32,018 nt of DNA from Nemertoderma westbladi (lineage: Eukaryota; Xenacoelomorpha; Nemertodermatida; Nemertodermatidae). A program made the position numbers and the translations under genes. Location: assembly GCA_032718475.1 (NCBI GenBank), contig JAUCBJ010001435.1, forward strand, positions 1-32,018. Reading direction: 5' to 3'. This document shows positions 27,313-32,018 of the stretch, in pieces (the stretch's first letter is position 1; every line of letters starts with the position of its first letter). The notes beneath the pieces are model-generated. The model saw only the letters and a list, made by a program, of their open reading frames with translations. It made no database searches and was not told the DNA's origin.

Positions 27313-30300
27313 CAGGTCAGGAGGTTTAAGAGGTTTACACTCAGGTCAGGTCAGGTCAGGTATTCTAGGTCATTGATCAAGAAAACTTGCCACCTCCATG
27401 CAGCATAAAGGAGGTGCCACCTGTAGCTGCATAGACCCTCTTACTAGGGCAAATCTGGTCCTGTAACTAGGACCCCCTTCGTTCTGGGATAAGGATGCCC
27501 TTGGTCCTGGATTAAGGACCCATATACTTGGCTGCAGGGGTATATGGCCTTGCCAGGAAGATGGTGATCTACCAATGGCTGGTCAGGGGTAGAGTGTTCT
27601 CATGTCCACTCTGAGTGCACTTCACTGAGACCTGCACCTGGCAACAGGGGTAGAGGGCATGACCCAGCAGATGAGCTGCACAGCCAATGGTGGGTCATGT
27701 GCGCGAGAGTAGATATGGGTGATGGGCCTCATATCTGACTCCACTGCGACACCCACCCTGTGGAATGGCAAACCAGGGTGTGGTATTTGCCTACACCCTA
27801 GACTGCCTAGACTAGCCTCAGTAAACACCCTAACACTCGGGTCCCCAATGCGACAAGGTAAGCTGACTGCCTTGGCAGATAAGCTTTCTCTTAGTGCAGT
27901 GGGTGTTCAAGAGCACCGAATGCAGACTGGACAGACTGATGAGGTTCTGATTAAGGTCATGGGGGGCGGTTGGCGACTCGCCCTCGCTTCAGCAGATGAT
28001 AGTGGCAATGGTGGAATTGGTCTATTGATGAATCCAACTGCACATGCAGCATTGGACAAAATAGACCAAATCTCTAACCGCATCATCCATTGCCACTTCT
28101 CATGTTCTGGAAGACTGGCTAAGAAGTTTCCTAAGGTCGTTCTGATTGTGTGCTACTCTCCAACTAGTGTTGCCCCTGTAGAGGAGGTGGAAAATTTCTA
28201 CCAGAATCTACAAGCAACTACTGATGGAGTGGATCAGCATGCATTCTTAACATTCCTGGGAGACTTTAATGCAAGTCTGCATCAATCACCTACATCGCCC
28301 TGGGTCTATAGCAATAGTGTTAACCGAAATTCCGTCCATCTTCAGGATTTTATATCTGGAAATGGATTGTTTTCGGCTGGAACCCAGTTCAAGAAGCGAA
28401 CTGGAAAGCTATGGACTCATAGTGGACCCAGTGGTCACAAGTTCCAGATAGACCATATCCTGTTTCGTAGGAAATACAGGAGCTCTATACAAGACTGTAA
28501 TGCATTTACACTACGACCCTTCTCCAGTGATCACTGCCTTATTGTGGCCAAGGTAAGACTTAGTCTGCGTGCTAGCAGAACAACAAAATCTGCCTTGCCG
28601 CGGCATGACTGGTCCTCTCTGTTGCAACAGCCAAGTGTGAGATCCAGCTTCACACTACAGCTGAGCAACAGGTATGAGGCTCTTGCCTCTGAGGCGGCAG
28701 ATCACTGTGAGGGCTATACTGCCTTCACAGAGGCAGTTAAGTTAGCAGCTGCAGAAACAGTTCCTGTATACCCTCGAAACAGGAAACGGGCCCCCTGGAC
28801 TGACAATAAAATTCAGAAGTGCCGAAATGACCTCTACAAGGTGCAGAAAGAGTCCCGACTCAAACAGACTACAGCGGCCAAGAATGCAGTTAAGGCTGCA
28901 TCTAGGTCCCTGAACAGGCAGTACTCTGTTAATTTACAGGAGCTAATAAACCAACAGGTTGATGCCATCAATGATGCTGACGACAGCAGGCAATCATCCC
29001 AGGCATGGAGATCGATCAACTTGCTTGCTGGTCGAAAAAGCCAACCAACCACCAAGGTTAAGGCTGAATCACCAGCCGATCGCCTCAATGGTTGGAAGGC
29101 CCACTTTGAAAAGGTCCTCAATAATGACAGGGTATTGCGTGATAACTTTATAGAAGTAAAAGTGTCTGAGTCTGTACTCCCAGATATTCCCATTGGTGAT
29201 ATCTCCTTTGCAGAAGTGAAGTCTGCTGCAAAGAGCAGACCAATCGTGCCAGTGGAGTAGATGGTGTTCCCACCTGAGGTCTTTAAAATACCTGAGTGTT
29301 TAAAGCTCATCTATCCCATCATAGTAGACATGTACCGTACAACAAGAGTCCCACAAGAAATGAAAACAAATAAGTTGGTGCCAGTTCCCAAGAAGGGCAA
29401 CCTAACACTCTATGGTTCTTTTCGGGGAATCTCATTGATCTCGATTGCTGCAAAGCTATACAATAGAATTCTATTAAATCGCATCAGGGATCCCATTGAG
29501 AGACTGCTCCGTGGAAATCAGAATGGGTTCCGTAAAGGTCGTGGGACCATGGAGCCCATTTTGGCACTTAGAAGGATAATTGAAGAGTTATCAAAAAAGA
29601 AAGACAGGCATCTGGCTGTTATCTTTGTTGACTTCTTCAAGGCCTTTGATTCAGTCTCTCGCTCACGTATGTTCAGCATACTTTCATTATATGGGATTCC
29701 TGATGAAATTATTGCAGCAATCAGATCAGTATACGATGGTTCGACAACATTTGTGTCTACTGTTGACGGTGACACAGAACCATTTGAAGTGTTATGGGGC
29801 GTCCTCCAGGGAGACACACTTGCACCATTCTTGTTCATAATTGTGGTTGACTATGTTCTACGCATGTCCTTAGATCATCATAATGATGATGGGGTGATGA
29901 TAACTCCACCTACTGGCTCCAGAAGTCGAGGAAATCCTGCCAAGTACCTAACTGATCTAGACTTTGCTGATGACTTAGGAGTACTCTCAGAATCACTAGA
30001 GGGAGCCCAACGGCTCCTCAGCTCATTAGAACATGCTGCTTCTAGTGTTGGTCTTTTTATTCACTCCAGAAAGACCAAAATTTTGACAGTTAACTTTGAA
30101 AGTCCTGATCGGATGAGCATAAGCTCAAAAGATGGTATGCTTGAGCATGTGGATGACTTCTGTTACCTGGGATCTTCGAATACGTAAGGGAAGGAAGTCA
30201 CCGAGAATTAATCGGAAACTTAAGGTCCGATTATTTAGAGCAGCAGTAGTTCCAGTACTCCTCTATGGGAGTCCATGCTGGGCTCTAACTGCTGAGGACA

Positions 30301-30719
30301 CCAAATCTCTGGATGGCACATTCACAAGAATGCTACGCCGGGTTCATTGTGTCAAGTACAATGCACACATCTCCAACCAGGCACTATATAACATTGGAGG
30401 TGTCTCATTGGTTCCCCCAAGCTTGACACTAGAACAAAATCGCCCCCGCTTTGCAGGACATTGCTTTCGCCGTGAGGACCAGCCAGTGCATAATCTTCTA
30501 CTTTGGCAGCCTCATGGAGTGAATAAGCATGGTGGACAGCCCGTGACTTTCTTGAGACGCATCTTAAAGGACACTGGCCTTGAAGATGCGGATGATCTAG
30601 CAAATGTCATGGGTGATAGGGAGTTGTGGCGGTGCAATTTTGTCGATAAGCCGGCACAGCATTCTTAAAAATGTAGCTGCAATGCAGCATGCCGATCCTA
30701 GTAGTAGTAGTGTAGGACA
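27313..30719 (+). mobile_element. LINE family 1 copy E
   Basis: A 3.4-kb copy with the 5' (GGTCA)n start (27337-27361), leader monomers, endonuclease, RT, 3' hairpin and a short (TAG)n tail. Compared with copy A it lacks ~340 bases at 27791 (A ~1093-1435), replaced by ~15 filler bases, so the N-terminal extension is gone. It keeps the 84 bases and 18 bases that A lost. It ends ~190 bases before the second EGF exon. Confidence 0.93.
27719..30668 (+). pseudogene. LINE copy E ORF (endonuclease plus RT), several breaks
   Basis: Segment 1 (to TAG 29258-29260) encodes the whole APE-type endonuclease (VQEHRM, GDFNASL, RTGKLWTHSGPSGHK, SDHCLIVAK) and linker. A 4-base deletion at ~29237 (copy A has TTAA there) and a 1-base insertion at ~29271 nearly cancel (net -3), leaving one local stop. 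Segment 2 (29261-30187, same frame) carries RT motifs including VIFVDFFKAFD, GVLQGDTLAP and DFADD (GATGAC 29969-29974). At 30109 four codons (QQVS) are missing. At ~30173 a 26-base and at ~30193 a 36-base deletion remove most of SWIRKSGED...RLSRIW and shift the frame; the C-terminus is open in another frame to TAA 30668. Confidence 0.92.
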
Positions 30720-30738
30720 AGCATAAGAAGTTTAGACT
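30720..30738 (+). repeat. Right target duplication of LINE copy E (imperfect)
   Basis: AGCATAAGAAGTTTAGACT, differing from 27294-27312 by two transitions. Confidence 0.65.
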
Positions 30739-30906
30739 AATGAGATTGAGGCTCTCCCATTGGGTGGAGGTAATTGGGAGAGATGCTAGGGAAGATATTA
30801 CCTACTGTATACAGTACAGACACAAGACATACATTACAGACTATTTTGTTTACCAACAAACAAGATGCATAATAATTTTTTCGAAAGTGATATATTAATA
30901 TTACAG

Positions 30907-31029
30907 ACATCAATGAATGCCTCACTAACACTGATGATTGCCATGCCAACGCCGACTGTACCAATACAGATGGTTCATTCAGTTGTAGCTGTAACCAAGG
31001 ATACTCTGGAGATGGAAGAAACTGTCAAG
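30907..31029 (+). CDS. PAN/Apple-EGF gene, calcium-binding EGF exon (second copy)
   Basis: A 123-base, phase 1-1 exon between acceptor ATATTACAG (ends 30906) and donor AAG|GTAGAG. It encodes a complete cbEGF module, INECLTNTDDCHANADC, then TNTDGSFSCSCNQGYSGDG and RNCQ; the split codon gives D-I-N-E-C, the canonical calcium-binding start. It differs from the exon at 20185 at 5 of 123 bases, four of them in the first ~35 bases and all four amino-acid changing. The following intron start is also shared for ~45 bases. More exons should lie beyond the window. Confidence 0.9.
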
Positions 31030-31084
31030 GTAGAGTATAACTAAAATGTATGTTGAAAATGAGATCAGAATTAAAAATGTTGCT

Positions 31085-31500
31085 TCTAGGCCTTTTATGT
31101 ATATATATATATATAGATATTCCTTGTATCATGCGGGCCATATGTGTATAACTCCAGTGGCCCATTCGCATTCAAGAAATATATTTTTCAGGCCTATTCG
31201 CTACCAAGTGGCCTATTTTATCAAAGGCCATTTTGAAATTTGGCGGCCCAATTGCTACAAATTGGCCCTGGGGCTACATAAATTATTTTACGTGGCCTTT
31301 ATGCTACTAGAAGGCCTAAATGGGACTAAGAATATATTCACTATGGCCCAGAGGCTACAATGTGGCCCCTTTGCTACCACAATTTTATAGTTATATAGTT
31401 ATAGTTATGTATATAAATTAAATTATAATTTAAACGCCATCTGATGTATGACCATGGAATTTATTATTGGATAATTTAACCATGGCCCATATACTACTAG
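31085..31500 (+). repeat. Periodic GGCC-N5-GCTAC-N5 array (19-bp period)
   Basis: GGCC starts at 31191, 31210, 31245, 31264, 31294, 31313, 31345 and 31364, and GCTAC at 31200, 31254, 31273, 31303, 31354 and 31373. Spacing between a GGCC and the next GCTAC is always 5 bases, and from GCTAC to the next GGCC again 5. Diverged units lie at about 31088, 31159 (GGCC-CATTC-GCATT) and 31484 (GGCC-CATAT-ACTAC). The cores are conserved and the 5-base spacers are not. Confidence 0.8.
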
Positions 31501-31865
31501 CGAAATATAATAAAAAATATATATTTGGTAAGTTTTGGGCCATTGAGTTTTTCAAAACGTCAAAACGAGTAAAAGTTTTGTAGAATAGATTTATTTATAC
31601 AATATACAGTATAAAAACAATAACAAATACACCAAACATAATGGTATTTTTTCACCAACATACTGTAACATAATAGGATTACCCCTAAAGCTCTGCAGCA
31701 TATTTCCAAGCATATTTCTAATTTATGTTACTTACAAATACCGTACAATATGAAAAATATGAAAATGGGTTATGGGGGATAACTTAAACTTTAACTGTCT
31801 TTTTTTCATATCAATAACTCTATTAGTAATGGTGGGGTCTATAAAACATTAGTTCCCCTCAGGGA

Positions 31866-31887
31866 GGGGGGGGGGGGGGGGGGGGGG
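31866..31887. repeat. Poly-G tract (22 G)
   Basis: A pure G run flanked by CAGGGA and CGCAATT. Confidence 0.92.
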
Positions 31888-31962
31888 CGCAATTCATCTT
31901 TCCAAATATATCATTACACTAGTATAAAAGGTCACGTTCTCACTCAATTGCAAATATACTAT

Positions 31963-32018
31963 TGTGGGGCGAGCCGCGAAGTGAGCGAAGCCTTAGCATA
32001 TGGGTGCCATTGGCGAGT
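31963..32018 (+). mobile_element. Terminus of a second long-TIR element, cut by the window edge
   Basis: TGTGGGGCGAGCCGCGAAG followed by TGAGCGAAGCCTTAGCATA matches the 6737 terminus apart from a few changes. The element continues to the right of the window. Confidence 0.75.

Larger units (their letters stand above)
20308..30906 (+). other. 10.6-kb intron between the two EGF exons, filled by nested transposons
   Basis: Starts GTAGAG and ends ATTACAG. It holds a LINE ORF1-like remnant, the disrupted minus-strand LINE, the TTAA element, a truncated LINE, an LTR-like stretch and a + strand LINE. No other host exon was found in it. Confidence 0.75.
31030..32018 (+). other. Intron after the second EGF exon, repeat-bearing
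   Basis: Contains the GGCC/GCTAC periodic array, AT-rich DNA, a 22-G run at 31866-31887 and, at 31963, a terminus of the long-TIR family. No exon was recognised. The ORF at 31046-31390 arises from the array and has no coding motif. Confidence 0.6.

Noticed and set aside
28552-28642. The 84 bases absent from copy A start near AAG-GTAAGA and looked like a removed intron
   Set aside because: Copy A keeps GTAAGA and the gap does not end at an AG that would leave the observed join. It is an in-frame deletion of 28 codons that are coding in copies D and E.
31046-31390. ORF of 114 codons after the second EGF exon
   Set aside because: It runs over the 19-base-period array and intron sequence. The period is not a multiple of three and there is no motif.

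Overview
This is animal nuclear DNA, not prokaryotic. It is AT-rich, its host coding sequence is short exons bounded by GT/AG splice sites, and most of the rest is retrotransposon and DNA-transposon debris. The host gene (signal peptide, PAN/Apple-like domain, calcium-binding EGF repeats) and the mixture of APE-type LINEs with short-inverted-repeat elements fit an invertebrate, probably aquatic. The species cannot be told from sequence alone. No bacterial operon, CRISPR array, rRNA or tRNA was recognised.

Layout. 1-604: repeat-derived flank. 652-4321: LINE family 1 copy A (APE endonuclease plus reverse transcriptase), flanked by a 47-bp target duplication. 4369-5733: GC-rich DNA with two overlapping unknown ORFs, followed by a ~150-bp tandem repeat (5718-6145). 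6737-8646: a DNA element with ~205-bp terminal inverted repeats. 8690-9480: minus-strand LINE RT remnant. 9887-10315: unknown minus-strand ORF. 11890-12728: minus-strand LINE endonuclease remnant split by a palindromic element. 12774-13010: weak Ty3/gypsy-like RNase H remnant.

The host gene runs on the + strand from 14258 past the right edge. Exon 1 (signal peptide and first half of a PAN/Apple-like domain) ends at 14490. Exon 2 (second half of the domain) is 17313-17535. An uncertain exon lies at 18294. A phase-1 exon is at 19527-19700. Two nearly identical 123-bp cbEGF exons lie at 20185-20307 and 30907-31029. The product would be a secreted or cell-surface extracellular protein.

The 10.6-kb intron between the two EGF exons is a nest of transposons. 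A minus-strand LINE-1-family copy (21377-26467) is interrupted by a 3.17-kb element with TTAA target duplication and 17-bp inverted termini (22025-25193, piggyBac-like). That element holds a 5'-truncated + strand LINE copy (23673-24760) with its own 12-bp target duplication. Another LINE copy (27313-30719) ends just before the second EGF exon. The order of insertion can be read from the sequence. After the last exon lies an array of GGCC and GCTAC cores at a 19-bp period (31085-31500), and the window ends inside another copy of the long-TIR family.
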